From Amycolatopsis marina (GTDB lineage: Bacteria; Actinomycetota; Actinomycetes; Mycobacteriales; Pseudonocardiaceae): a stretch of 64,000 bases of DNA. The notes beneath the pieces are model-generated. The model searched no databases. It was not told where the DNA came from and worked only from the letters and a program-made list of their open reading frames with translations. This document shows positions 32,856 through 41,536 of this stretch, in pieces. The stretch covers positions 186,001 to 250,000 of the forward strand of contig NZ_FOKG01000001.1 of NCBI RefSeq assembly GCF_900111885.1, read 5' to 3'. The position numbers and the translations under genes are program-made. How positions within the stretch are numbered: position 1 is the stretch's first letter; each line of letters begins with the position of its first letter.

Positions 32856-33383
32856 GTGCTGACCGGCGAGTTCGTGCGGTTGCGGGCCGTCGAACCGTCC
32901 GACGCCGAGTCGTTGCTGCGCTGGAACGACGATCCTGACGTGTCCCGGTGGATGATCAACGATTATCCGATGTCGCTCGCCCAGACGGTCAGGCGTTGCG
33001 AGGAGCGACCCCGGAACACCTACGGCGAGCTGACCCTGTGCATTGAGACGCTGGCCGAAGGGCGCGCGATCGGCATCGTCGGCCTGTCGGGTGCGGAACC
33101 GGAATCGGGCCGGGCCGAACTCGACATCTACATCGGCGAGCCAGACTTCAGGGGCGGCGGATACGGCACCGACGCCACGCGGGTGATCTGCCGGTACGGG
33201 TTCGACTCGATGCGGCTGCACAGGATCAGTCTGTGGGTCGTCGCGGAGAACATCGCCGCGCGGCGGGTGTACGAGAAGCTCGGCTTCGTCGAAGAGGGAC
33301 GGCAGCGGGAGAGCTTCCGCCGGGACGGGCGCTGGCACGACCACATCCTGATGGGCCTGCTCGAAGGCGAACTGGTCGAGTAA
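32856..33383 (+). CDS. GNAT-family N-acetyltransferase (RimJ/RimL-like)
   Basis: A 175-residue acetyltransferase with a single GNAT domain of the RimJ/RimL subgroup: GEFVRLRAVEPSDAESLLRWNDDPDVSRW at the N-terminus, AELDIYIGEPDFRGGGYGTDAT with the acetyl-CoA loop (residues ~87-108), and LHRISLWVVAENIAARRVYEKLGF. It could acetylate an N-terminal residue of a protein or a small molecule. GAGGGGG precedes GTG 32856. It starts 22 bp after the dehydrogenase, so both may be on one message. Confidence 0.92.
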   Translation: MLTGEFVRLRAVEPSDAESLLRWNDDPDVSRWMINDYPMSLAQTVRRCEERPRNTYGELTLCIETLAEGRAIGIVGLSGAEPESGRAELDIYIGEPDFRGGGYGTDATRVICRYGFDSMRLHRISLWVVAENIAARRVYEKLGFVEEGRQRESFRRDGRWHDHILMGLLEGELVE

Positions 33384-33429
33384 CACCTGGCCCCGGCGGG
33401 TAATCGCGACGGTGCCCTACGCTGCGCGC

Positions 33430-34338
33430 ATGCACGAAGAAGCGCCTCCTGCCCCGCTCCGGGTCGGCCTGATCGGCGGTGGCCCGTGGGCCTCGTCGGT
33501 GCACGCTCCCGGCCTCGCCGACCACCCCGGAACCACCCTCACGGCCATCTGGACCCGACGTCCCGAGGTGGCGAAGGAACTCGCCGAGGCGCACGGGGCC
33601 ATCGCGTGCGCCGATGTGGACGAGTTGTTCGACGCCGTGGACGCCGTGGCTTTCGCGGTGCCACCCGCGATCCAGGCGGAGCTGGGGGTTCGCGCGGCCG
33701 AGGCGGGTAAGCACCTGATCCTGGAGAAGCCGATCGCGGCCGACGTGGCCGGCGCCGAACGGCTCGCCGAGGCCGTCACCGACGCCGGTGTCGTCGCTCT
33801 CGTGGTGCTCACCCTGCGGTACGCGTTGCAGACACAGGAATGGCTGAGCGGGCTGGCCGAGGCCGGCGGCTGGTCCGGTGGCAGCGTGCGGTGGCTGTCC
33901 GGCGCGCTGCTCGGTGACACCTACGGCAGCTCGCCGTGGCGGCACGAGCAAGGTGCGCTGGCCGACATCGGACCACACGTCTTCGATCTGGTCGATGCCG
34001 CGCTCGGTCCGGTCACCCGGGTGCTGGGCGCGAACCGGAGTGAGAACGACCTGTGGCACGTGCTGCTCGAGCACACCGGCGGCGCGACCAGCACGGTCAG
34101 CATGTCGCTGCGGCTGCCGGTGCGGCCGTCGGTGGTCGAGTTCGCGGTGTACGGGGAGCACGGCTTCCGCTGCCTCGGCCGTAAGCCCGGTTCGGCGAGC
34201 GAGTCCTACACGGCACTGCTGGACGACTTCGCGGCGATGATCGCCAGCGGCACCAGCACCCACCCCTGCGACGTCCATCGTGGTCTGCACCTGCAGCGCA
34301 TCTTGGACCAGGCCCGTAGGGCAGCTGCCCGCGCGTGA
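33430..34338 (+). CDS. Gfo/Idh/MocA-family oxidoreductase
   Basis: A 302-residue NAD(P)-dependent oxidoreductase. The Rossmann nucleotide site is VGLIGGGPWASSVHAPGLADHP near residue 15, the conserved LEKPIAADV (EKP) motif follows near residue 97, and the C-terminal beta-sheet domain includes GALADIGPHVFDLVDAALG. Substrates in this family are usually sugars, inositol or glucose-fructose adducts; none can be assigned here. The ATG 33430 lies 6 nt after TACGCT, again leaderless-like. A 23-bp terminator separates it from the convergent tct operon. Confidence 0.9.
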   Translation: MHEEAPPAPLRVGLIGGGPWASSVHAPGLADHPGTTLTAIWTRRPEVAKELAEAHGAIACADVDELFDAVDAVAFAVPPAIQAELGVRAAEAGKHLILEKPIAADVAGAERLAEAVTDAGVVALVVLTLRYALQTQEWLSGLAEAGGWSGGSVRWLSGALLGDTYGSSPWRHEQGALADIGPHVFDLVDAALGPVTRVLGANRSENDLWHVLLEHTGGATSTVSMSLRLPVRPSVVEFAVYGEHGFRCLGRKPGSASESYTALLDDFAAMIASGTSTHPCDVHRGLHLQRILDQARRAAARA

Positions 34339-34390
34339 AGCCCACCGTGGCCACCGTGCGGACGTCCCGCACGGTGGCCACGGTGGGCTT
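34338..34390. terminator. bidirectional terminator
   Basis: A perfect 23-bp stem (34338-34360 with 34368-34390) closes a 7-nt loop, with TTTT on the right and AA on the left. It lies between the convergent oxidoreductase and tctA genes. Confidence 0.9.
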
Positions 34391-34407
34391 TTCCAGGGGT
34401 GGCTACC

Positions 34408-35916
34408 TCAGGCGTCGATGCGCTCGCGGTCCGGCGCCGCCTTGGGGAGGAACCTGCGGAGCAGGGGCCAGGCCAGGATCACCGCGATGATCGCGTAGAC
34501 CACCACCGCCATCGGCGAGTTGACCAGGCCGACCACGTCACCGTCGCTGATCTGCAACGCGCGCCGCATCTGCTGCTCGGCGGCCGGGCCGAGGATCACC
34601 CCGATGATCGCGGGCAGCACCGGAAGGCCGTACCGGCGCATCGCGAAGCCGAGCAGGCCGATGAGGAACAGCAGGAGCAGGTCGATCACCTCGCCACCGA
34701 CGGCGTACGCGCCGACGCTGGCGAAGAACAGGATCCCGGCGTACAGGTACGGCCGCGGAACCCGCAGCAGCTTCGCCCACAACGGCGCGAGCGGCAGGTT
34801 GATCACCAACAGCAGGGTCAGGCCGATGAACAGGCTGGCGATCAGCGCCCAGACAAGTCCTGCCTCCTGCTCGAACAACAGCGGCCCCGGCTGGATCCCG
34901 TACTGCTGGAACGCGGCCAGCATCACCGCCGCCACGGCGGTCGTCGGCAGGCCGAGCGTCAGCATCGTCACCAGCGTGCCCGCGGCGGACGCGCTGGCCG
35001 TGGACTCCGGGCCCGCGACACCCTCGATCGCTCCCTTGCCCCACTCGTCCTTGCGCCGGGACAGTCGCTTCTCGGTCACGTAGGACAGGAACGTCGGGAT
35101 CTCGGCGCCACCGGCGGGAATCGCGCCGAACGGGAAGCCGATCACCGGCCCCCGCAGCCATGGCCGCCAGGTGCGTCGCAGGTCGCCCCGCCCGAGCCAC
35201 GGCTGGCCGACCGGGATCGGCTTGTCCAGTTTGCGATTCATCCGCGACGCGACCCACAGCGACTCACCGACGGCGAACAACCCGACCGCAACGATCACCA
35301 CGTCGATGCCGTCGGCCAGGTGCAGCGATCCGAGCGTCAGCCGCGACTGCCCGGTCATCTCGTCGAGGCCGACCAAGCCGATCGTCAGACCGATCAGCAG
35401 TGCGGCGAAGCCGCGGATGCGCGACCGGCCCAGCACGGACGTGACGGCGATGAACGCCAGCACCATGATCGCGAAGTAGTCGGGCGAACCGATGTTCACG
35501 GCGAGTGATGCGACGGTCGGCGCGAGCAGCACGAGCGCGATGGTGCCGATCATTCCGCCGATGAAGTTGCCGATCGCGGCAGCGGCGAGCGCCTGCGAAC
35601 CCCGGCCGCGTTTGGCCATCGGATTGCCCTCGATCGCGGTCACCACCGACGCGCTCTCACCGGGAGTGTTGAGCAGGATCGACGTGGTGGAACCGCCGAA
35701 CATCCCGCCGTAGTAGATACCGGCGAACATGATGAAGGCCGCCGTCGGATCGAGTCCGTAGGTCACCGGAAGCAGCAGTGCAACGGCCATCGCCGGGCCG
35801 ATGCCCGGCAGCACGCCGATGGCGGTGCCGAGAATGACACCAATGGCGGCGAACATCAGGTTCTGCGGAGTCAGCGCGGTGCCGAACCCCTCGATCAACA
35901 GGGAGAACGAGTCCAT
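34408..35916 (-). CDS. tctA: tripartite tricarboxylate transporter permease TctA
   Basis: A 502-residue large permease of the TTT family, which moves citrate or other carboxylates using a periplasmic/extracellular binding protein. About 11-12 hydrophobic helices are present, with the family motifs [45 protein letters not shown]-like (seen as [20 protein letters not shown]) and [18 protein letters not shown]. It begins 2 bp after tctB, giving the minus-strand order tctC-tctB-tctA. Confidence 0.95.
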   Translation of the reverse strand: MDSFSLLIEGFGTALTPQNLMFAAIGVILGTAIGVLPGIGPAMAVALLLPVTYGLDPTAAFIMFAGIYYGGMFGGSTTSILLNTPGESASVVTAIEGNPMAKRGRGSQALAAAAIGNFIGGMIGTIALVLLAPTVASLAVNIGSPDYFAIMVLAFIAVTSVLGRSRIRGFAALLIGLTIGLVGLDEMTGQSRLTLGSLHLADGIDVVIVAVGLFAVGESLWVASRMNRKLDKPIPVGQPWLGRGDLRRTWRPWLRGPVIGFPFGAIPAGGAEIPTFLSYVTEKRLSRRKDEWGKGAIEGVAGPESTASASAAGTLVTMLTLGLPTTAVAAVMLAAFQQYGIQPGPLLFEQEAGLVWALIASLFIGLTLLLVINLPLAPLWAKLLRVPRPYLYAGILFFASVGAYAVGGEVIDLLLLFLIGLLGFAMRRYGLPVLPAIIGVILGPAAEQQMRRALQISDGDVVGLVNSPMAVVVYAIIAVILAWPLLRRFLPKAAPDRERIDA

Positions 35917-35918
35917 GT

Positions 35919-36494
35919 TCAGAGCACCTCCATCAGCGGCCCGCCGGGCAACGGAACCCCGAGCAACTCGTTGAACAGGAACCAGGTGATCACCGCGACG
36001 GCGGCGGAGATCAACGGATCACGGACCAGATTGCGGCTACCCAGGGCGTAGCAGGCGCCCCAGAACAGAATCGCCGAGGAAATCGGAAAACCCACGGTGC
36101 CGATCAGTGCCGCGTTGGCCAGAAACGCGGCGGAGAGCAGCAGCACCGTGCGCCAGTCGGTCGACGCCTCGAGGTCGACGTCCTCACCCCCCTCTGCCTC
36201 GCCACGCCCGCCACGAAACACGTTGCGCGCCAGCAGGACCGCGACGAGCACGAGCAGGGATCCGACGACCACCGGCACGCTCTTCGGCCCGACCGGCCCA
36301 CGCTGGGTGAAGTCGGTGGGCATACTCAGCGCGTCGGTCAGCACCAGCACACCGAGTGCCAGCAGCAGCACGCAGATGCCGAGTTCGGAATGCCCCCGCC
36401 ACCAAGAAGCCCGGCCGCCGTTCCCGGAGGTATTCACAGGCTTGTCCACAGTGTTCACAGATCCCGTGGAAGAACTGCCCAGCGACGAAGTCAT
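35919..36494 (-). CDS. tctB: tripartite tricarboxylate transporter small permease TctB
   Basis: A 191-residue small permease with four hydrophobic helices, beginning [15 protein letters not shown] and ending with a cluster around [16 protein letters not shown] and [14 protein letters not shown] glycine- and acid-rich loop ([18 protein letters not shown]) joins helices 2 and 3. It complements TctA in uptake. The ATG overlaps the tctC stop by 4 bp (ATGA), so translation is coupled. Confidence 0.88.
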   Translation of the reverse strand: MTSSLGSSSTGSVNTVDKPVNTSGNGGRASWWRGHSELGICVLLLALGVLVLTDALSMPTDFTQRGPVGPKSVPVVVGSLLVLVAVLLARNVFRGGRGEAEGGEDVDLEASTDWRTVLLLSAAFLANAALIGTVGFPISSAILFWGACYALGSRNLVRDPLISAAVAVITWFLFNELLGVPLPGGPLMEVL

Positions 36495-37477
36495 GCGAGC
36501 CCCAACTCCTTCAGGACCGAGACAACCCGGTCGTTCTCCGATTTCAGGAAGGTGTCGAACTCCTCACCGGTCAGGAACGCATCGCCCCAGCCGTTGCGCC
36601 GCAGCGCCTCTTGCCACTGCTCGGTTCCGTGCATCCTGGTCAACATCGTCACGAGCTTGTTCCGGTCCTCGTCACTGATATCGGGCGGCGCGACGATGCC
36701 CCGCCAGTTGGTGAAGCCGACGTCCACTCCGGACTCCTGGAGCGTGGGAGCGTCGATGCCGGGCACGCGCTCCGGGCTCGTGACAGCGAGGGCACGCAGT
36801 TCGCCCGCGGCGATCTGGTCGCGGGTCTCGCCGATTCCGGAAACCCCGAATCCGACCTTTCCGCCGAGCACCGAGGCCATCAGCTCACCGCCGCCGTCGA
36901 ACTGGACGTAGTTCACCTGGCGCGGCTTGATACCGACGGCCTTCGCCATCAGCATCGGCGCGAGGTGGTCCGGCCCGCCCGGAGACGAACCACCACCGAC
37001 CGGCAGGGAAGCCGGGTCCTTCTTCCACGCCTCGACGAGCTGCCCGATGTTCTCGTAGGGCGAGTCCTTCGACACCACGACGATGTCGGACTCCTCCGTG
37101 AGCCGGGCGATCGGCGTCGTTTCCTGAAGCGACGAGGGTGACTGGTTGGTGTAGACGGAACCGACCACGCCGAGGCCCATCGACATGGCCAGTTTGCCGT
37201 TTCCGCGCTCACTGACCAGCCTGCCGAGGCCGACCGTGCCACCCGCACCCGGCAGGTTGAACACCTCGACATTGCTGTTGAACTCGGCGTCCTCAATGGT
37301 CTTCGCCGCCGTGCGTGCGGTGATGTCGTATCCGCCGCCCGGCGAGTTCGGCACCATGAACCGCAGGCCGCGGATCTGCGACCCGCTGTCGTCACCACCC
37401 GCGGAGACCAGCGGCGGGACCAGCAGCACCAGCAGGGCGGCGCCCAGCACCGCCAGCCAGGTTTTCGGGTTCCTCAT
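36491..37477 (-). CDS. tctC: tripartite tricarboxylate transporter binding protein TctC
   Basis: The 328-residue extracytoplasmic substrate-binding receptor of the transporter. A signal peptide with TWLAVLGAALLVLLVPPLVSAG is followed by the family motifs RFMVPNSPGGGYDITARTAAK and VEVFNLPGAGGTVGLGRL, which build the carboxylate-binding loop, and a C-terminal [18 protein letters not shown]. The start at ATG 37477 leaves GAGG about 10 nt upstream; a GTG 12 bp earlier is possible. It opens the tct operon, divergent from the sensor kinase gene. Confidence 0.92.
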   Translation of the reverse strand: MRNPKTWLAVLGAALLVLLVPPLVSAGGDDSGSQIRGLRFMVPNSPGGGYDITARTAAKTIEDAEFNSNVEVFNLPGAGGTVGLGRLVSERGNGKLAMSMGLGVVGSVYTNQSPSSLQETTPIARLTEESDIVVVSKDSPYENIGQLVEAWKKDPASLPVGGGSSPGGPDHLAPMLMAKAVGIKPRQVNYVQFDGGGELMASVLGGKVGFGVSGIGETRDQIAAGELRALAVTSPERVPGIDAPTLQESGVDVGFTNWRGIVAPPDISDEDRNKLVTMLTRMHGTEQWQEALRRNGWGDAFLTGEEFDTFLKSENDRVVSVLKELGLA

Positions 37478-37731
37478 ACGGGGTTGCACCTCGATGTGCT
37501 CGTGTTTCTGCCATGCTCGTGTTCACTGAAGCTGCCTGAACCTCTGTGAGACCGGCCTCAGTGTCCGGCTGGTCGGTCATGCTCCCCCGGCACGGGCCCG
37601 TTGTCTCGCTTGCGCGCCTTTCGGTACTTGTGTTCGTTGTGGTCACGTGGCGCACCGCCGTCGAAGTGTCATAGTTGGAGATCCGATCCGGGCGATCGGT
37701 CACGCGCAGGCAGGACACGAGGAGGTGTGGC

Positions 37732-39315
37732 GTGGGCGGCAAGGGTTCCCTCGCCCGCCAACTGCTGGGCTGGCAGTTGGCGATCGTCTTCGCGCTGCTG
37801 GCGTGTGTGGTCACCTTCTCGGTGATCCAGTCCGGCAAGAGCTTCACCGACACCGAGGGACGCAAGCTGCTCTCCGTCGCGGAGAACGTGGCGGCGACCC
37901 CAGGAGTGCGGATCAGCCTCGCTGATCCCGTGCGCCGGGACGCGTTACCGATCTTCGCCGAGAGCGCGCGCAGCCTCTCCGGAGCCGACTCGGTGATCAT
38001 CGCCTCGCCCGATCGGAAAGTGCTGACCTCCCCGGACCCGCGCCAGATCCGGGAGGCTCTGCCGCTGGGCGAGAGCACGGTCATCGAGGGGCGCGCCTGG
38101 GTCGGCGAGGTGGATGACTTCCTCGTGGCGCACGTTCCGGTGATCGACAAGAACGGCGAGTTCCTCGGGATCGTCGCCGCGGCCAAGGAGATGCCCGGAT
38201 TCTTCGCCGGCATCACGAACTCTCCCGGCAACGCCCTCGCCCTGCTGGCGATCGCGACCCTGATCGGCATCGCCGGTTCGGTCTTCATCACCTGGTGGGT
38301 CAAGCGGCAGACCCTCGGCCTCGAACCCCGCGAAATCACCGGGCTGGTGGAACACCGCGAAGCGCTGTTGCACGGCATCAGGGAAGGCGTGGTGGCACTC
38401 GACGAGCAGGACCGGATCACGCTGGTCAACGACAAGGCCCGGGAACTGCTGGCGCTGCCGCAGGAATGTGTCGGCATGCACGTCAACGAGCTCGAACTCA
38501 ACGAGCGACTGCGCGACGTCCTCACCGGAACGGCGAGCGGCACGGACCAGATCGTGCTGCGCGCGGGGCGGGTGCTGGTGATGAACCGGATGCCGGTCAC
38601 GCACGACGGTCGCGAGGTCGGCGCGGTGGCGACCCTGCGCGACCGCACCGAACTGGTGGCCCTGCGCGAGGAACTGGAGGCCAACTCCAGGGCCACGGAC
38701 ACGCTGCGCGCGCAGGCGCACGAGTTCACCAACCGGCTGCACACCATCGCGGGACTGATCGAACTGGGTGAGTACGACGAGGCCCGCAGCTACGTCGACC
38801 TGGTCAGTCGTGCGCACGACGAGTGGCACGACCAGGTCACCGCGCGGATCGGCGACGTCGCCGTGGCGGCACTGCTGATCGCGAAGGCGAGCCTCGCCGC
38901 GGAGCAGGGGATCGGGCTGCGGATCACCGACACCAGCGGTCTCGCTCCGGTGGACGAGCGGCTTTCCGGCGATCTGGTGACCGTGGTGGGCAATCTTGTG
39001 GACAACGCGCTCGACGCGCTGCACGGGACCGGCGGCGACTGGATCGAGGTGGAGATCCGGCAGGAGTCCGGGAGGGTGGCGGTCGTCGTCCGCGACTCCG
39101 GTCCGGGTGTCGCGCCGGACATCGCCACCGAGGTGTTCACCCACGGCTTCACCACGAAGGCCGCGGAGGACCGTGGGCAACGCGGACTCGGCCTGGCCAT
39201 CACCCGGCAGATCTGCCGGCGTCGCGGCGGTTCCGTTCAGGTGCACAACGCCGGTGGCGCGGTGTTCACCGCGGAACTTCCCCTGTCCGGGGACTCGGCG
39301 AAGGTGACGACATGA
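37732..39315 (+). CDS. CitA/DcuS-type sensor histidine kinase
   Basis: A 527-residue membrane sensor kinase of the carboxylate-sensing family. Helix 1 (LGWQLAIVFALLACVVTFSVI) and helix 2 (ALLALLAIATLIGIAGSVFITWW-type, ~167-190) enclose an extracellular PDC sensor of ~130 residues; a PAS domain follows, then the His-box QAHEFTNRLHTI (His330), which is typical of CitA/DcuS. The ATPase has NLVDNALDAL and RDSGPGVAP. GAGGAGG precedes GTG 37732. It overlaps its response regulator by 4 bp and is divergent from tctC, so it probably controls that transporter. Confidence 0.92.
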   Translation: MGGKGSLARQLLGWQLAIVFALLACVVTFSVIQSGKSFTDTEGRKLLSVAENVAATPGVRISLADPVRRDALPIFAESARSLSGADSVIIASPDRKVLTSPDPRQIREALPLGESTVIEGRAWVGEVDDFLVAHVPVIDKNGEFLGIVAAAKEMPGFFAGITNSPGNALALLAIATLIGIAGSVFITWWVKRQTLGLEPREITGLVEHREALLHGIREGVVALDEQDRITLVNDKARELLALPQECVGMHVNELELNERLRDVLTGTASGTDQIVLRAGRVLVMNRMPVTHDGREVGAVATLRDRTELVALREELEANSRATDTLRAQAHEFTNRLHTIAGLIELGEYDEARSYVDLVSRAHDEWHDQVTARIGDVAVAALLIAKASLAAEQGIGLRITDTSGLAPVDERLSGDLVTVVGNLVDNALDALHGTGGDWIEVEIRQESGRVAVVVRDSGPGVAPDIATEVFTHGFTTKAAEDRGQRGLGLAITRQICRRRGGSVQVHNAGGAVFTAELPLSGDSAKVTT

Positions 39316-39995
39316 TCAGGGTGCTGGTCGTGGACGACGACTTCATGGTCGCCAAGGTCCACAGTGGATACGTGGAGCGGACCCCCGGGTTCACCGTTGT
39401 AGGCGTCGCACACAGCGGCGCCGACGCGCTACGCGCCGTGACCGACCTCCGGCCCGACCTCGTCCTCCTGGATATCTATTTGCCCGATTTGGACGGGATT
39501 GCGGTGCTCCGAGAACTTCGTGCGGATCCGTCTACAGCGGACACGGACGTGGTCGTGATCACCGCGGCCAGGGATGTGGAGACGATCCGGAGCGCGATGC
39601 GCGGTGGCGCACTGCACTACCTGATCAAGCCGTTTCCCTACTCGGCCCTGCGCGACCAGCTCGAACACTTCGGTTCACTGCACGAGAAGCTGAACCGGCT
39701 CTCCGCGCAGACCGGAGCGGGCCAGCAGGACGTCGACGCCGTTTTCGGTGCCCGGCCGCGATCAGCGAGCACTCTCCCCAAAGGGCTGACCGAGCAGACC
39801 GCGAAACTTGTCCAGAAGGCACTACGCGAGCACCCAGCCGGCCTGTCGGCCACGGAATGCGCGCAGGTCACGGAGCTTTCCCGGCCCAGCGCCCGGCGCT
39901 ACCTCGAGCACTTCGCCACCAACGGACAGGCCGAGGTGCGGCTGCGTTACGGCGGAACCGGACGTCCGGAACGGCAGTACCACTGGCGAAGCTGA
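39312..39995 (+). CDS. CitB/DcuR-family response regulator
   Basis: A 227-residue response regulator. The receiver (residues 1-120) has VLVVDDD, the phosphoryl Asp54 in LVLLDIYLPDLDG, VVITAARD and the conserved Lys in YLIKPF. The C-terminal part (~155-225), with GLSATECAQVTELSRPSARRYLEHF, is the CitB-type helix-turn-helix. Its ATG lies in the kinase stop (ATGA). It most likely activates the divergent tctCBA genes in response to tricarboxylates. Confidence 0.93.
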   Translation: MIRVLVVDDDFMVAKVHSGYVERTPGFTVVGVAHSGADALRAVTDLRPDLVLLDIYLPDLDGIAVLRELRADPSTADTDVVVITAARDVETIRSAMRGGALHYLIKPFPYSALRDQLEHFGSLHEKLNRLSAQTGAGQQDVDAVFGARPRSASTLPKGLTEQTAKLVQKALREHPAGLSATECAQVTELSRPSARRYLEHFATNGQAEVRLRYGGTGRPERQYHWRS

Positions 39996-40053
39996 GCCTT
40001 CCCATGCTCTAGTGTAACAATTTGGCATACGTACAGTGTCCTATCAAAGGTCA

Positions 40054-40192
40054 GGTTATTCACCACCGCCGTGCGGCCATCCACGGGCCTCACCCGCAGT
40101 TGGCAGCCACGACCGCCCCTACTGCGGCACAAAAGCCTGCCGCAGCGGGGGCCCTCTCCGGGGCGGCCCCGTCTACCAACTTGTGAATAACC
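40054..40192. repeat. intergenic block flanked by inverted GGTTATTCAC / GTGAATAACC
   Basis: GGTTATTCAC at 40054-40063 and GTGAATAACC at 40183-40192 are an exact inverted pair. Inside lies a hairpin (CTGCGGCA 40122-40129 with TGCCGCAG 40138-40145, extended by CCCC/GGGG) that can serve as terminator of the response regulator gene. A similar inverted pair occurs near 23.76-23.87 kb. Confidence 0.5.
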
Positions 40193-40213
40193 CTCACACG
40201 GGAGTTGTCGGCT

Positions 40214-41461
40214 TTGCTCAGCTATCGATCCGTTCTCGACCGCGCCGGGATCACGTCCGCCCATGACGAGTACCGGCGACACCAGCGATTGGTGCGGATC
40301 GCGCTGACCGTCCTGGTGGTCTCGGTGACCGCCTACGCGATCGTGGGCAGCGGTTTCGTGGACCTGCACGTGTACCGCACCGGCGGCTACGCCTGGCTCA
40401 CCGGCATCGGCCTCTACACACCCGGGTTTCCGCAACTCGTACCCGGATCCCCGCTGCCGTTCATCTACCCCCCGCTGTCCGCGATCCTGTTCAGTCCGCT
40501 CTACCTGCTGCCGTGGCAGGCCGCCAAGTTCGTCCTGACCCTCGCCAGCGTGCTCGGACTGGTCGCGACGCTGGTCGTCACCGCGTATCGCGTGTACGGC
40601 AGGCGTTCGCTCGCACTGGTGCTCGGCCTTGGTGTCGCCGCTGCCGGGCTGCTGTTCGAGCCGGTCCGGCAGACCATCCACTTCGGGCAGATCAACCTGA
40701 TCCTGATGGGGCTGGTCGCGGTGGACTGCCTGCTGCCCCGCACGCGCTGGCCACGCGGGCTGCTGATCGGACTGGCCGCCGCCATCAAGCTGACCCCGGC
40801 GGTGTTCGTCCTGTTCTTCCTGGTCCGCCGTCAGTACCGAGCGGCAGCCGTCACCGTGGCGTCGTTCGCCGGCTTCAGCCTGGCCGGATTCGCCCTTGCC
40901 CCATGGCAGTCGCTGAAGTACTGGTTCGACTTTCTGCCGAGGACCGACACCACGGTCGGCGTCGCGTACGCGTTCAACCAGTCCTACCAGGCCATCCTGC
41001 ATCGCGTGCTGGGCGAAGGCCTCGCACGATCGGCGGTGTGGGCGTTGCTCGTCGCAGGCACCTTCGTGCTGGCCTGGGTCGCCGCACGACGAGCACGTGC
41101 GGCAGGCGACGACGTCGTCGCACTGCTGGCCATCGCCTGCTGGGCCGTGCTCGCTTCCCCCATCAGTTGGTCGCACCACTGGGTCTGGGCCGCTCCGGCC
41201 GCGGTGGTGCTGCTCAGGGCGGGACAACAGGCGGCTGTCCGCACGCGCGTGCTGCTGGCCCTGGTCGGCCTCGTCTTCGTCATCGGTCCGCACACGTTCA
41301 TGCCGCAGTTGCACGAGGTGGAACTGCACTGGATGTGGTGGCAGCACCTGTTGGGCTCCAGTTATGTGCTCGTCGGTCTCACCTCGCTGATCTGGCTGTC
41401 GCTGCGCAGGCCGGCCGTCGAGCGAGCGCCGGCGCCGGCGGCGGTGGCTAACCTGAGCTGA
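40214..41461 (+). CDS. GT87 polyprenyl-phosphate-mannose mannosyltransferase, copy 1
   Basis: A ~415-residue multi-pass membrane glycosyltransferase of the GT87/DUF2029 family. These use polyprenol-phosphate-mannose to add alpha-1,2-mannose to PIMs or lipoarabinomannan outside the membrane (PimE-like). The catalytic Asp is in GFVDLHVYRTGGYAWLTGIGLY, and FEPVRQTIHFGQINLILMG plus LPRTRWPRGLLIGLAAAIKLTP are family hallmarks. The start is inferred as TTG 40214, from alignment with the adjacent paralog whose N-terminus begins at the equivalent residue; TTG 40205 is the alternative. Confidence 0.9.
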   Translation: MLSYRSVLDRAGITSAHDEYRRHQRLVRIALTVLVVSVTAYAIVGSGFVDLHVYRTGGYAWLTGIGLYTPGFPQLVPGSPLPFIYPPLSAILFSPLYLLPWQAAKFVLTLASVLGLVATLVVTAYRVYGRRSLALVLGLGVAAAGLLFEPVRQTIHFGQINLILMGLVAVDCLLPRTRWPRGLLIGLAAAIKLTPAVFVLFFLVRRQYRAAAVTVASFAGFSLAGFALAPWQSLKYWFDFLPRTDTTVGVAYAFNQSYQAILHRVLGEGLARSAVWALLVAGTFVLAWVAARRARAAGDDVVALLAIACWAVLASPISWSHHWVWAAPAAVVLLRAGQQAAVRTRVLLALVGLVFVIGPHTFMPQLHEVELHWMWWQHLLGSSYVLVGLTSLIWLSLRRPAVERAPAPAAVANLS

Positions 41462-41536
41462 GCGTCGGCTGGCGACAGCCTCACCCTAGGATCGTCGGCA
41501 CATCGTGTGCGGCATCAACGAGCTGGGGGCCAGGGG

